A stretch of 64,000 bases of DNA from Castor canadensis (lineage: Eukaryota; Chordata; Mammalia; Rodentia; Castoridae): positions 131,939,866 to 132,003,865 of the forward strand of contig NC_133386.1 in the NCBI RefSeq assembly GCF_047511655.1. The letters are read 5' to 3'. A program made the translations under genes and the position numbers. The notes under the pieces are model-generated. The model worked only from the letters and a program-made list of their open reading frames with translations. It had not been told where the DNA came from and searched no databases. Below, piece by piece: positions 45,580 through 57,300 of this stretch (its first letter is position 1; each line of letters opens with the position of its first letter).

Positions 45580-45672
45580 CAGAGAGAGTGAGAAAAAAAG
45601 AGAGCGGGGAGAGTGGGGGAGGAGAAGGGGAGGGGGAGAGGGAGAGGAAGGGGAGGGGAGAAAAGAAAACTC
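45580..45672 (+). repeat. Polypurine (GA/GGA) tract
   Basis: About 90 nt almost entirely A and G, including GGGGGAGAGGGAGAGGAAGG. Low-complexity and possibly triplex-prone. Confidence 0.85.
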
Positions 45673-46486
45673 CAGAGTGCTGTGCAAACCTTGGGCCTCA
45701 GTTCTGCCACCAGCTGCTGGGTGACATTGGGCCAAGCCCTGTCTCGCCCAGGTTTCAAATGCCCATCTGTACTCTAGGATGGGTCCTCCCAAGTCCCCAT
45801 GGATGGAGACTCAGTACACACAGGCAGATGCTGTGTGGAGCTACCTCCCTATCCCTGTCTCCTCAGCCTGACTACCTCCACCACCAGGGTAGAAGAAAGG
45901 CCCATCAGGTTGTGTTAACACTGCTTCACATGCATCATCTCAGGAACCTCCATGTCAGCTCTCATCTCTTGCCCCAGATCAGCCTGCTTGGCCAGCAGTC
46001 CACTGACACCAGCCAGGGATGGCTGGGGGCTAAGGGGGCAGTGCTTGGCTATCCACCCACAGGTCAGAAAGTCTCTAGGGCTCTGCAGGTTACGGAGCCT
46101 GTGCCACACCTTGCCCAGCTTCCCCACACTCCAGAGGGCAAGCTTCTCTAATTTCATTTGGTCACTGAGGAAAGAAGAACTCGCAGAGGGAAAGGCCTGA
46201 CTGGGTTCAGTGACCAGGGCCTTATCTGGGAATGTGAAATCAAACCCTTAACTCCCAAACAGGCTTATTTGGACCCCTAGTTCTGCCTGAAGGTAAGTGA
46301 GGGCTTCCCTGTGGGCCTCAGTTTCTCTCTTTCAGGGACATAACTGTTGTCCAGCATTCCTGAAGGTGCCCGAGGAAATGGAGAGGCTCTCTGCAGTGCT
46401 ATCCCTCATTCCTCTCTGTCTCCTCTTCACTGTCCATCCTCCTCACAGTGAGGGTGACAGCTACAGTGGTATCCTGTGTACTGGCT

Positions 46487-46828
46487 ACATTTTTTTTTGG
46501 TGGTGGTGGTAGTACTGGGGTTTGAATTCAGGGCCTCACACTTGTTAGGCAGGTGCTCTACCACTTGAGCCATACCCCCAGCCCTTTTTTTGCTATAGTT
46601 ATTTTTGGATAAAGTCTTGAATTGCTGCTTGAGCCATCTTGGACCTCAATCCTACTATTTATACCTACTGCATAGCCAGGGTTACAGGTTTGTGTCACGA
46701 TGCCTGACTTGTTGGTTGAGATGGTATCTATCTTTTTGCCTCAGCTGGCCTCAAACCCACCATGATCCTCTCAGTCTTTGCCTCCTGAGTAGCTGGGATT
46801 ACAGGCATGAGCCACCATACCTGGCTAT
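46487..46828 (-). mobile_element. Composite three-unit SINE, antisense
   Basis: GGTAGTACTGGGGTTTGAAT ... TTGAGCCATACCCCCAGCCC, a first B1-like unit (GGATAAAGTCTTGAATTGCT ... GTCACGATGCCTGACTTG) and a second (GATGGTATCTATCTTTTTGC ... GGATTACAGGCATGAGCCAC). Same order as at 4.7, 32.1 and 37.4 kb. Confidence 0.8.
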
Positions 46829-46972
46829 TGCCCTGGCTACTTTTGATGCTTAGGCTAGGCTCTGTGCATCAAGAAAGGGCCCAGTCTCTACCATCAGGGA
46901 GCCAAGGGTTCCATAGGGAAGAATACAACTACTTGTCAATCGATCCATGCATCTGTCCACCCATGCATTTAT

Positions 46973-47000
46973 TCATCCATCCATCCATCCATCCATCCAC
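46973..47000 (+). repeat. (CCAT)n microsatellite
   Basis: About six CATC/CCAT units, with looser copies on both sides (CAGCCAGCCATGCC). Confidence 0.9.
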
Positions 47001-47009
47001 CAGCCCATC

Positions 47010-48390
47010 ACCTAGCCAGTTAGCCAGCCAGCCATGCCTCTGTTACAGGCCTAAGCTATATGAGGTTGCAGAGCAGATCCCCAGGGTCCTTCCCTCCAAG
47101 GCGCACAATTCATCTCTAAGCTCCTCCACATCTCTGTCCCCAGCTTGGACATTGCTTATATTTCACAGATGCCTGGACTTCACCATTAATCTGCATCTCC
47201 TACTTCTGCTTCCAGGTTTCCCAGGTCAGTCAGTGACCTCGCCATCCATCCAGGGCCCAGCCTAAAATCTAGGCATCTCCCTGCTGCCTGTCTCCCCGCA
47301 CTCACCCTGAACCAAATAGGCAAGCAAGAAAATCTGTGGATGCCACCTCCAGTAAGCTTCTGCCCCATTTCCTTCTCCCATCCCCCACTGCTCACTCATT
47401 GGAGTGTGGTTACTAGATCATGACTGATTCCTCTCTCCCACCCCCGTGGAAGTGGATGTCTTTCCAAAACAGACCTCACTGTGTCTCTCTGAAACTTTTC
47501 CAGGCTCCCCATGGCCTTTAGTCTAAGGCATGTTCCATGGGTCAGTGTCCAGCTGTGTCCTCTCTCTGCTTTATCTTGTGCCCCACTAAGATTTACACCC
47601 AGCCAACTTCCAGCCCCTCAAGCTCCCACCTCTGAGTTTCTGCCCCTCCCCCCACTGCATGGCATCCACTGCTGGCCTGTCTCTTTCCTTCATAGCTCAG
47701 TCTGAGCCTCACTTTCCTGGCCTTGTGTCCCTTGACCTTGAATGTAGCTCTCTGTACTCACTCTGTGTACTCTCTGACTCCCTAGGGCCATCAGAACCTC
47801 TGTACTTTCCGTCTTTCTTTCAACCCACATTTATTAAGCACCCACTGTATACCAAGCCAAGAAATACAAGGATGAACAAAAGTAAACTTGGTACTTATTT
47901 TGTGCAGCTTGGAGTCTAATGAGGGATATATATTACACAAGGAAATACCAAGTGAACAACTGCAAATAGGGAGCACTTCTCCCACAGCACCTGTTGTAGG
48001 TTGCTTTCCTGAGTGCAGCAGCTGAGATTGAGGCCAGCATGCAATCTCGGAATCTCCCCTCCAAAAGGCCAGAAGAAGAAGGACTGAGGGAGACCCTGGA
48101 CTGTGATGCAGTCTCTTGAAAGCCCACAGGGAGCTCTGAGACTGGGACAAGAGAGACTGAGAACTATCCCAATTTGGGTGACAGCTGGGCCACACCTCCC
48201 CACAAGTCAATTAGTCACTTGATGAAGGCTGCCACTAGGAGAGGGAGTGATCTTGAAAGAGACATTTTCTTCCGTAAAGCAAATTCCTCCAAAGGGCTGA
48301 CAGCCGAGACCCCTGTATTCCCAGTCCTTCATTCCTGAAAAGGGACCTGGGAGGTCCAGCATGGCACATGCAAGACACGTGTCACCACCT
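47010..48390. other. Intergenic, nothing recognised
   Basis: No gene or well-defined repeat found, apart from a MIR-like end near 47,820-47,880 (CATTTATTAAGCACCCACTG). Confidence 0.5.
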
Positions 48391-48397
48391 GTCCATG

Positions 48398-48662
48398 GAT
48401 GTTTTAGTATGTTTTGTGCTGCTGAAATAGAGTGCTGGGTAATTTGTAACAAACAGAAACTATGTGGCTCACAGTCCTGGGAAGTCCAAGTTGGCCTTCT
48501 TGCTGTGTCCTAACACTGCAGAAGTCATCACATGGGTGAGCAAATGAACTCACCCTTTTATACGGAGCGCACTCCTGTAATGGGGACATTAATCCATCCA
48601 AGAGGGCTCCCACCTCTCAATGCTGTGCAATGAACTCTGGGGAACACATTCAAACCACAGCA
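48398..48662. repeat. Unclassified old interspersed repeat (copy B)
   Basis: TTTTAGTATGTTTTGTGCTG, GGGTAATTTGTAACAAACAG, TGGCTCACAGTCCTGGGAAG, CATTAATCCATCCAAGAGGG and CATTCAAACCACAGCA. It resembles copy A at 26,328-26,527 at both ends. Confidence 0.5.
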
Positions 48663-48847
48663 TGGCATGTGAGGAAACTGAGGCTCTCAGAGGTGGTGAA
48701 CTCTGCCTGTGGGTCATTCCTCAGCCTCAGCAGGCCTATCTGCTAGCAGACTCTCTCTCCTTCCTTTGTTCTTTACTTCTGGGGAACTATGGAGGCAGCT
48801 GAGCACCTCAGAGTCTGAGGGGTGCTTCAAAGAATTCAGCAATCCAT

Positions 48848-48924
48848 TGCTGGCGGAGTGGCTCAAGTGGTAGAGTGTCTGCCTCACAAGCATGAGGCCC
48901 TGAGTGGAGAAAAAAAAAAAAAAA
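48848..48924 (+). mobile_element. Recent tRNA-like SINE lacking box B, with long target-site duplication
   Basis: The body reads GGCGGAGTGGCTCAAGTGGT ... GCATGAGGCCCTGAG then passes straight to TGGAG and poly-A. The usual TTCAAACCCCAGTACC (box B) is missing. The flanks AGAATTCAGCAATCCAT at 48,831-48,847 and 48,925-48,941 are identical, arguing for a recent insertion. Confidence 0.85.
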
Positions 48925-48949
48925 AGAATTCAGCAATCCATGGCTGTGC

Positions 48950-51900
48950 ATCCTGGGGTTTGTGGGGGTGGGAGGGTCTGGTCCTTCTACTGGGTGGCCT
49001 CACCTGGTGCTTGGATAGGTGTCTGGAGGCTGCCTCCAGGGAACACAGCACGGGGGAGGGGGTCTCTTGGGACTCCTGTGTGTGCTCACAGTATCAGAAC
49101 TGTCCTCACTTGGCTCCTGTGGCATCCTTGGCCCCAAGCCCTTCAGAGACACAGCCTGGGTCCTGGCTGAGAGTCAGCAGGTGATGTAAGTAATGTGTTT
49201 TAGGGGAAAGACACATGAGGCAGAGCTGGGCCCTGCCTTTCCCAGGATTGTGGATTAGACAGTCCAAACAACAAAACAAAACAAAACGCCCAACTCCCAG
49301 CCACTTGTCACCATTTCCCATGTGCTTTACGCACGTTTCAGCTAGTTCTTACAACTTTGTGAGGAAGTACAGTTTATCAGCCCATTTAAAAGATGAGGAC
49401 ATTGAGGTTACAGAACTGCAGTGAATTGCACAGTGGCAGCCAGTCAAGGAACGGTGGGTGGTAGGAACCTGGACAGGAGGAGAGAATTCAAGATGGATGG
49501 CAGGAGTGGGATGGGGAAGTTTCCCTGACTTTTCCAGAACCCTGCCAGCCCTCCCCCGACCCCAGACTAGGCCAGCCAAGTCATGTTAGGTCTACACTAG
49601 AAGGTGTGTTGGTGGTGGGACAGGTTAAAGCTGCCTATGCCACAGAGCCCTATGTGAATGCTGTCTGAAACTTTTGGCCTGGATTCTGCTGAGCCCTGGG
49701 TGCTAAGGGAAAAGAAGAAAGGAGAGCAATCACCTGGTCACAGAGCAAGGAAGGTTCCATGTTGGATCACAAGGCTGGGACCCTGGATTCAGCCCCATGG
49801 AAGTTTCCTTCCAAGCTACAAGAGAAGCAAGGGTTCATTACCACAAAGCCTCTTCTTACAGACTGGGACTTGTAAGGACCCACTTGAGCCTTCTTGCTTG
49901 GCTGGGTTCAGATGCTGCTTCATTTTATGCCCACCAAGTGCGTGCCAAGCCCTCTGTGGGGTTTGTTAAGTCTCTGAGCCCGTCTAATTTGCACAGCTGC
50001 CCAATGGGAGAGATTAGCACGCCCACCGCTCTGAGGGGGTGATTGGGGCCCTGAGAGATGGGACTCACTCAGATCTCCAAATTCCCAGTCCAGGGCTCTC
50101 TCAATTCGCCCCAGCTACTTCCCCCAAAATAAGATTTGTATCTTATAATCCCTGAATCAAGGAGAAGATATCAGAGGGCTTCGGTGTCACTTTCATGTTA
50201 ATTAAGAAGAGATTTTGGTCAGACCTCCAACTCTCACTTTCCCCATCTATTAACCGGTGTTAATATCAGGAGAGTCACTCTAAATGCTGTCTTTCAAGAC
50301 GCTGTTGGTTCAGATGCAGGAGTTAGCACAGGCCCAGGGGGCAGTGCCTGGGGGCACTGAAAAGCTGATTTGGCATTTCAGGGTGGGTAAGGGAAGAGGT
50401 AGGCAGATCAGGAAATCAGCTTCCCTGAGCCCTTTAGGGTGGAGGGCCCGTGCCTTCTCCTGAGGAATCCCCAGTGGTGTCCTCCAGTGGGGGTCTGGTG
50501 GGCACACTTCCCTTCATGCTTGAGTGTCTTGCTTTTGCCCTCAGGTCAGGGTCCCCAGGGCATCTAAGGCCCTTGTTTCCTCCTCATATTTGGGCTCAAC
50601 TAGAAGGTTCATGGTGCTGATTGCTTAATGAGCTTGGCATCAAGTACGAATAATTACACTATAAATTATGTAAATCCAATCATAACAGCATAGCGCTGGG
50701 CAACTTTCATTCTCTCAGCTCTCAGGTGCCCAAATCTTGGGAGGATGCTTTCATGGGAACCACACCAGACTACTCCCTCCTACACTTTGACATTATAACA
50801 ACAGTGGGTGCCTGAGCAATTACAGTTGCAGAGGACTACCTGCTGCATCCCACCTGAGTCTCTCAATAATGTGTAAGCATTTATGGAGTGCTTACTGTAT
50901 GCCAGGTGCAGTCCTCATCATTTAAAACTTCCCAAAACACTATCAGGTATTATTAGATTCTGTTTCACAGGTGTGGAAACTGAGTCTTACAGATGTTTAA
51001 TAACTGTTCAAGGTTATATGGGTAAAATGAGAAGCCAGGAAATTTTGCAGGAAGACAGACTGAAGCACAGAGTGGAGAAAAAAAGACTTGTCCAAAATCT
51101 CACAGTGATCAAGGGTCCACCAAGGTCTTCTGGAACCTTTTCTGCCATCTCTGGGTCCAAGAGGGGCCACGTGTCACAAGTGTCTGTGTGGCAGAGTGTG
51201 TGTGTTTTTGAGTGGTGGGGCCTCATTCTGGGAAAGTCAGAGGATTCAGCCAAGGCAAAGAGCTATTTTAAGGCTTCCCCTGCCTGCCCTGCTCCCCACA
51301 CAGCCCCTCTGCTGTGCCAGGCTGCAGTGGCCCAGCACCTGGGCCAAGTGTGGAGAGGTTTGTTCCGTGAGCAGAGGGAAGTCTTGGCTCCAGGACACTT
51401 CACACCCAATGAATTACTTCAACGCTAGATTAGACTTGCAGGCTCAGAGCAAAGTGATAATAGGGCCCAATTAAATTAATTTATATGGACTTTATGCTCT
51501 GGTCCCTCCCTCAGGCAGGGGTGGCCAGGCCTGACCCACCATACCTTGGCCTCCTAGCCCAGCCCATACTGGGGGCCCTGGAGAATGAAGGGAAGCTGCA
51601 TGTGGACACTGCTCCTTCCCTGGTGGGAAAATCTGTCCCTAAGCAGCAGAGAGCAAAGTCAAGGTTGTTTTGTTTTTGTTTTCAGTATGATTAGTAGGAG
51701 AAAATGGGCCTAATTAGAGACTTGAATAAACTAACTTCTGGTGAGAGGTGAGGACTGGCAGGTCTGGCCAAGGATGAGAATCCCAAAGTCCCAGAGAGGG
51801 GAAACTTGAAGAGATCATTGGGTTGGCCTCAATCTGGGCATGGCCAGATCATGCCTCACTATACCAGATCAGGGACATGTGGCTCTTTGTGGAGAGGGAG

Positions 51901-53650
51901 TAGATGCAGAGAGAACTGGGTACCTGGGCATAGGCTTGGCTGTGTCACAATCAGCTATGTGAGAGATGTACTTGAACCCTTCCTGGATTCAGGGGAAAGC
52001 CTACCTCTTTCTTGTAACCCACAAAACTCTCCTTGGCTGAGCCCTGCCCACTTTCCCTGCTTCACCTTCTGCTTCTTTTTCTCCCCACACCCTCCTCACT
52101 CCGACTCCATCCTATACCCTGAATGCCCACAACCTAGCTGTGCCCCTGGCTGGGTGTACCCTCTGGACTTTGCTCATGCTGGTCCCCTGTCCAGGTCTCC
52201 TTCCTCTTTCCCTGGAGAGCACAGAATCCTGTCCTGGTCTCTGCAGTTAACCACTGAACATGGCAGATCTGACCAGCTCTGGCGCTGTAGGACAAGTCCA
52301 AGGCCAGGTGAAGAGGTGGCCTGAATTGAGAAGTTGGCTAAGCAGTCCTGGTCACAGCTCACCCCAGGTGATCACTCCACTGCCCAGGCTGAACTGCATG
52401 TAAAACCAGGTACTTCATTTACCCAGCCAATGCTGACCTGGGAAGACTGCTTCTTTTTCCACGGTTTCAGTTTCCCATTCTGCAAAACACAGGGACCCCT
52501 GTGACCCCTCCTGCAGATGCAGGTGTTCAGGGATTCCGCAGTTTCTGGTGTAAATCTTGCCCACCCAGTGGAGGCGCTGGGGTCAGCTTCCAAGAGCCAG
52601 AAAGCCAAGGGAGTCAGAGGAGACATTCCGGGGAGCCCCCGACCTGCATGTCATGTTGGGCCCATCCCACAACCACCCATCATATTACCCTTTGGGGACC
52701 CGGCTGCCATCTGCCAGACTGGGAGGCCCCTGTGGGCAGGTCCTGTTTCCCCAGGCTACGTCCAGCTTTTCCCCAACATGGATGAACCACTTTGTCTTAC
52801 TCAGATTTTCCAATAAGCTGTTGACTCTTTTGGGTGGCAAGACTAGCACGGAAAATCTCCTCCCCCATCACGCAGGGCTTTTTTGGGGTTGTGAATTAAT
52901 GGCTCAAGCTGAGGGCCAGGCCTGCTGCAGGCAGCCTTTGGACCTCAGGCTCACATGCAGCACCCACTGGGGCCTTTCCTCCAGATAGCACCTCCCCTGT
53001 GGGGAGGCAGAAGCCCTGCAGTTTGGGGAGTCCAGGGCTAGCTCAGTCCCTTGGACCATCACAGACCTCTGTTTCACCACCTTGGCCTCCTCCTGTCTTT
53101 GGTCAGGACATCTAATGGAATTGGGAGTTAATGTTTGGGTTCCTGGCCTCCAAGCTGTTCCTTGTCTGAAGCTCAGTTTCCTTTTCTGTTAGATAAGGTC
53201 ACATTTATGTTTCATTGGGGGGTTCAACATTGCCTGGCATTCCACATTCCTTTCTGAGTCCCTTCTCCGTGCCAGTGGAGGGGTTGGGAGAGATGCCAGG
53301 GCCTCTGGGTAAGTGTGCATGGGCTGGGTGGGGAGACAGGAGCCCAGAATTAGCCTGCTCATCCTGGAGGCAGCAGACAGGAGGAGTCCCATAAAGCAGA
53401 GAGTTGAGCTGCAGACGGGAGGGGCTGATGCATTTGTGTATTGATTAGACAAACTTGGAGCGCCTACTGTATGTGGGAAAGCATGGAGTAGGTACAGATG
53501 TTGGAAGGTGTGTGTGTGTGTCCTTTCCCATGAAAGGACATAGCCTGAGAGTGGGGTGGGGGGCGGTCTCCTCTCAACACATGGATGGAGGGCTTTCCAG
53601 GCAAGGGCTCATGGAAGATTTGTACCCTTGGAGAAGGACAAGAAGTTCTG
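48950..53650. other. Intergenic with candidate conserved AT-rich islands
   Basis: GC-rich background, no gene recognised. Antisense MIR-like remnants at 49,315-49,480 and 50,868-51,130. Short AT-rich, homeodomain-motif-rich islands at about 50,600-50,700 and 51,405-51,490 stand out from their surroundings. Confidence 0.5.
50868..51130 (-). mobile_element. MIR-like ancient SINE, antisense
   Basis: GTAAGCATTTATGGAGTGCT, TACTGTATGCCAGGTGCAGT, TCACAGGTGTGGAAACTGAG and AACTGTTCAAGGTTATATGG match the reversed MIR consensus; the right end is uncertain. Confidence 0.7.
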
Positions 53651-53654
53651 TGTG

Positions 53655-53856
53655 AGCCAGGCACTGGTGGATCAGGCCTGTAATCCTAGACACTCAGGAG
53701 ACAGAGATCAAGAGAATCTCAGTTTGAAGCCAGTGCCAGGAAAATAGTTTGAAAATACCTAATACAAAAGAAGGCTGGTGGAGTGGCTTAAGCAGTAGAG
53801 CACCTGCCTAGCGGGTAGAAGGCCCTGAGTTCAAATCCCAATGCCATAAAAAAAAG
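53655..53856 (+). mobile_element. SINE dimer, sense
   Basis: GAGCCAGGCACTGGTGGATC ... CAAGAGAATCTCAGTTTGAA, then GGCTGGTGGAGTGGCTTAAG ... CTGAGTTCAAATCCCAATGC and an A-tail. Near-identical flanks AGTTCTGTGTG / AGTTATGTGTG. Confidence 0.85.
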
Positions 53857-53899
53857 TTATGTGTGGCAGGACAGGAAAAGGAGAGCTTTTTGGGGTGTG

Positions 53900-54095
53900 A
53901 GTGACTTTGGGATCAGAGACACAAGACTGACTCCCTGTCTGCTTTTGTTAGCTGTAGGACCTTGGGGGAGTCCTTTGACTTGGCTGAGGCCAGAATTTTG
54001 TGGAAATATAATTCTTATTTCTTAGGAGTTGTGAGAATTAATGATGAAAGGTTGGTAAAGTATCCAGCCCAGCATCTGTCAGAAGCTAATACAGA
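53900..54095 (+). mobile_element. MIR-like ancient SINE
   Basis: TGACTTTGGGATCAGAGACA, GCTGTAGGACCTTGGGGGAG, GTTGTGAGAATTAATGATGA and AAAGTATCCAGCCCAGCATC in MIR order. Confidence 0.65.
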
Positions 54096-54161
54096 TGTAA
54101 TGGGTGGAGACACCACAGACAAGCAGAAATTTCTGTCAGCCAAAATTGTCTTAGTGCAAGC

Positions 54162-54346
54162 TGGGTGCAGTGGCTCATACCTGTAATCCCAGGTACTCAG
54201 GGTCAAGAGTTTGAGGCTAGCCCTGGGCAAAGGTACTGAGAACCTACCTCAAAAACAAAGTAAAGGGCTAGGGGTGTGGCTCAAATGGTAGAGTTCTTAC
54301 TTACCATGCATGAGGGCCTGTACCCAGTACCTCAAAATCAAGAACA
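54162..54346 (+). mobile_element. SINE dimer, sense, diverged
   Basis: GCTGGGTGCAGTGGCTCATA ... CTGTAATCCCAGGTACTCAG, then GGGCTAGGGGTGTGGCTCAA ... CTGTACCCAGTACCTCAAAA. Confidence 0.8.
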
Positions 54347-54349
54347 AAA

Positions 54350-57300
54350 GGCTTAATGTGGAAACACCTGTCACCTCCTGTTTCAGGAGGTCAAGGAGAC
54401 TATACAGAAAGAACTTGATCCAGAAATCTCTGAAGTCATTGAGCTCTCAGGTCTGTAATTCCCCCCAAACACATATGGCCTGTGTCCCAAGGTGTCCTTA
54501 GGAACTTGGAACTAGCACCCTGGTCTCCTGAGGTTGCTCCTCTTCCAGTTGGCCTGGCCCAGCAACATTGACACTTTCCACATGTTCTAGGTCCCAGAAT
54601 TCTCAGCACCCTGGTCTCCTCTAGCTACACTCACAGTTTTTCTCCTACACTGGTCGTCATGCTCTAGGAATCTAGTCTTTATGGAGTAGATTGAGAAAAC
54701 CTTCTCCATGGATTTGGGAACAATATCTCTGTTGATGTGGCCAAAGAGATGGTTGTCTCAGCTGCAGCATGGAGACCCACCCACTTTGGCTAGATGCCCT
54801 CAGACATCTTAAGCTTTGTAGAAGTGCAAAACATTCCAGGGAAGCAAGAAATCCTCGTGGGATGAATGAACCAAGTGTCTGGCTTTTGGCTCAGGCCAAA
54901 GCCCTGAGGAGGGAAATCCGGAGAATTAGGGGGGCACAGAGGGATTCTCCAGGTTGGGGTGATGTTAGAGTGTTTCCCTGGGAGCTTGGAATACTTCCTG
55001 TCCCCCCCACTCCCAGCCCCGCCCCTACTCCATATGCAAGGTCTGTATTGTCAGCCCCACCCACCACCACACCCAACAGCCCTGCACAAATCCAGGTCTC
55101 TGGGCTCAGCAACCCTGCTGAGATCCGCTCCTGCATACCTACAACTGCAAGGTCCTGGTGGGGACTGTGGAAAAGCCCTCCATTCTGGGGTGATTCTGAG
55201 GAGGAGCGCTTCCAGCTCAACTTCTGGTTCCTGCTTTGCGCCTGCTCCCTGGGAGACTCTCCCTGCTGCAGGTGTCACCCATTTCTTGGCCTCAGTTTTC
55301 CCATCAATGGTGTCAAACTGGAGTCAAGGCTCTGAGCACTCACTGTTTCTCCGAAAGCTTTAGCTGAGTGAAGTCTGTGCTCACCTTCAGCACTTCCTGC
55401 CTTGGCACACGGCAAGCCCCCATCCAATCCTGGGGTCCCAAACCTGCCCTCCAGGGAGAAATTGCTGTGATTTAAGGTTCCAGATTTCCTGAACCATTAG
55501 TGTCATGATACTTTATATCTGGGTCCTGATTGCTTTTTAATTAAAAACGAATCCCTCCCAATCCCTGATTTTATGTCCATCTCTGGGAGCCTGCGGAGGC
55601 CCCGCTGCCCAACTCTCTCGGAGTAACCTGCTCTCTGCTCTTCTGTTTCCTCCATTGAATCCCCATCTTGTGCTGTTCTAGGAAGAGTGGGGTCTGGAAG
55701 TCTTTATGGACACCTTCGTGGTGTTAGGTGCTGACACCCCAAGTGCCCGCCACGGATGCCCAGCACCTTGTGTTTTAAAGCTTCTGTACAAGAAGGAAGA
55801 AAAACGTCCCCAAACCAGTTCTGGGATCCCTTCGAGCCAAGTATGGGTGAGGCAGAGGCTGGAAGGAGCAACAGCAAGGACGGTTCTCTCCCCATGGCAA
55901 GTCCTGGAGTTTGGTAACAGGTGTCTGACTAACACTTTAAGTCATCTGAAAGCTGGAAGGACAGGGGTCAAGTGGTCACTTTGGGATAATTTTGCAAAGA
56001 CCAGTCCAGAGGGTTGGCTGCCTGCCAGGGTCAGGTGACCCCAACAGAAGGTGTCTGCATGTAATTGGAGGGAAACTAAAGATGGGTGGGGCGAGGGGAG
56101 AATGGAAGACAGCAGCAGGAGGCCTGTCCATGAGCTGAGGTCAGAGGGTCTCAGAAAGGAGGGGTCACTGAAAAGTCCATGGTCCACCCTGGAGAGAGGA
56201 AGCTGCTGCTTGGATACTGCCGCCCCAAGAGGAGCTCCTAGGCCAGATTCACAGCCCTGGTAAGGCCCTCTGCTTCCCATCTTTGCAGCAGAGGGAGGAG
56301 GAGGTGAGGAAATAGAGGAAGCTAACTAACCCCAACCCTCCCAGGGGGGAGTCTGGAATGGGGCAGGGCTGGGGAGGTGTAGCTTCTTCCAATTGGATGT
56401 CAGATTAGCCTACCAGGGTCAGCCCTCCTTACCACCTGAAAATGAACAAGCAGGGAGGTTGGGGTCCACCCTGGGTCCCTTTCAGGGTGTAGATGGAGGT
56501 CCAAAGGAGCAAATTTGAGAGATCGATGGTTGTGTAAAAAGAAAGTTGGTTTTTTACTTGTATACCATGGAGTCAGCCTGTTCCATAGGACAGTTACACA
56601 CATGTTATTTTATTGACTCTCAAATTTATGTTTTTTCATTCCCAAGTTACAAAAAAAAAAAAAAAAAAGGAGGCTCAGAGAAAGCCCAGGATTCACCCAG
56701 CATGCTTCAATGCCTACCATCAGGGCAGAGCTCTTTCAAGCCTAGCATCCCCAAACCTGGTACTCCAAATCAGGATCTCAGGAGTAGGACCAAGGAGTCA
56801 GCATTTCACAAGTGCCTGGTGGTCCAGGGCGCTTGTCTGAAAGCACCAGCCTCACATTGATGCCTATATGGAAAGGAAAACATCATAGGTGATAGGGGCA
56901 GAACTCCGGAATGCTAGACCCTGAGAGCACAGTACCATGAAGGCATTCAGACGTGAGTGCCTCTCTGAGCCCAGCCACTTCATCTCTAAATGAAATAACA
57001 GTGCTGTGTGTGGCGTTTGAGTGGCACATCTGCATTTAGGCTTTGTGAATGTCCACACTGGAGGACGACATCCCCTCCCCATTCCCACATTCCCTGTGCC
57101 CTCCAGTTCCCACTCGCATCTCATGAGTGAATGGATGGTTTGTGCCAAGAATGGCCATTGGGGGCCCTGGAACCAGACTTTCCAAGTTCCAACCCTGACT
57201 GCTACCTCTTAGTTATGACTTTCAGCCAAATTGTTTCTCTGCCTCTGTGTCCTCGTCTATGATGAGGTGCCTGTCTTCTCAGACAGTTGTGAGGCTTAAC

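Larger units (their letters stand above)
41690..46480. other. Intergenic, GC-rich, no gene recognised
   Basis: Includes an antisense MIR-like remnant (42,900-43,045) and a polypurine tract (45,580-45,672). Many overlapping frames of 80-190 codons occur on both strands with no family resemblance or splice context, as expected for GC-rich DNA. Confidence 0.6.

Noticed and set aside
45588..46151. 187-codon frame beginning in a GA-rich tract
   Set aside because: The first part is the translation of low-complexity purine repeats; the remainder shows no homology I recognise.
46973..47000. CRISPR-like array or satellite at the CCAT repeats
   Set aside because: Simple tetranucleotide microsatellite without spacers; this is a mammalian genome.
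50883..51428. 181-codon plus-strand frame
   Set aside because: Its first part lies on an antisense MIR-like element, which commonly gives spurious frames.
54769..55335. 188-codon plus-strand frame
   Set aside because: Competes with 109- and 75-codon minus frames and a 134-codon plus frame over the same bases; no recognisable family or splice context.
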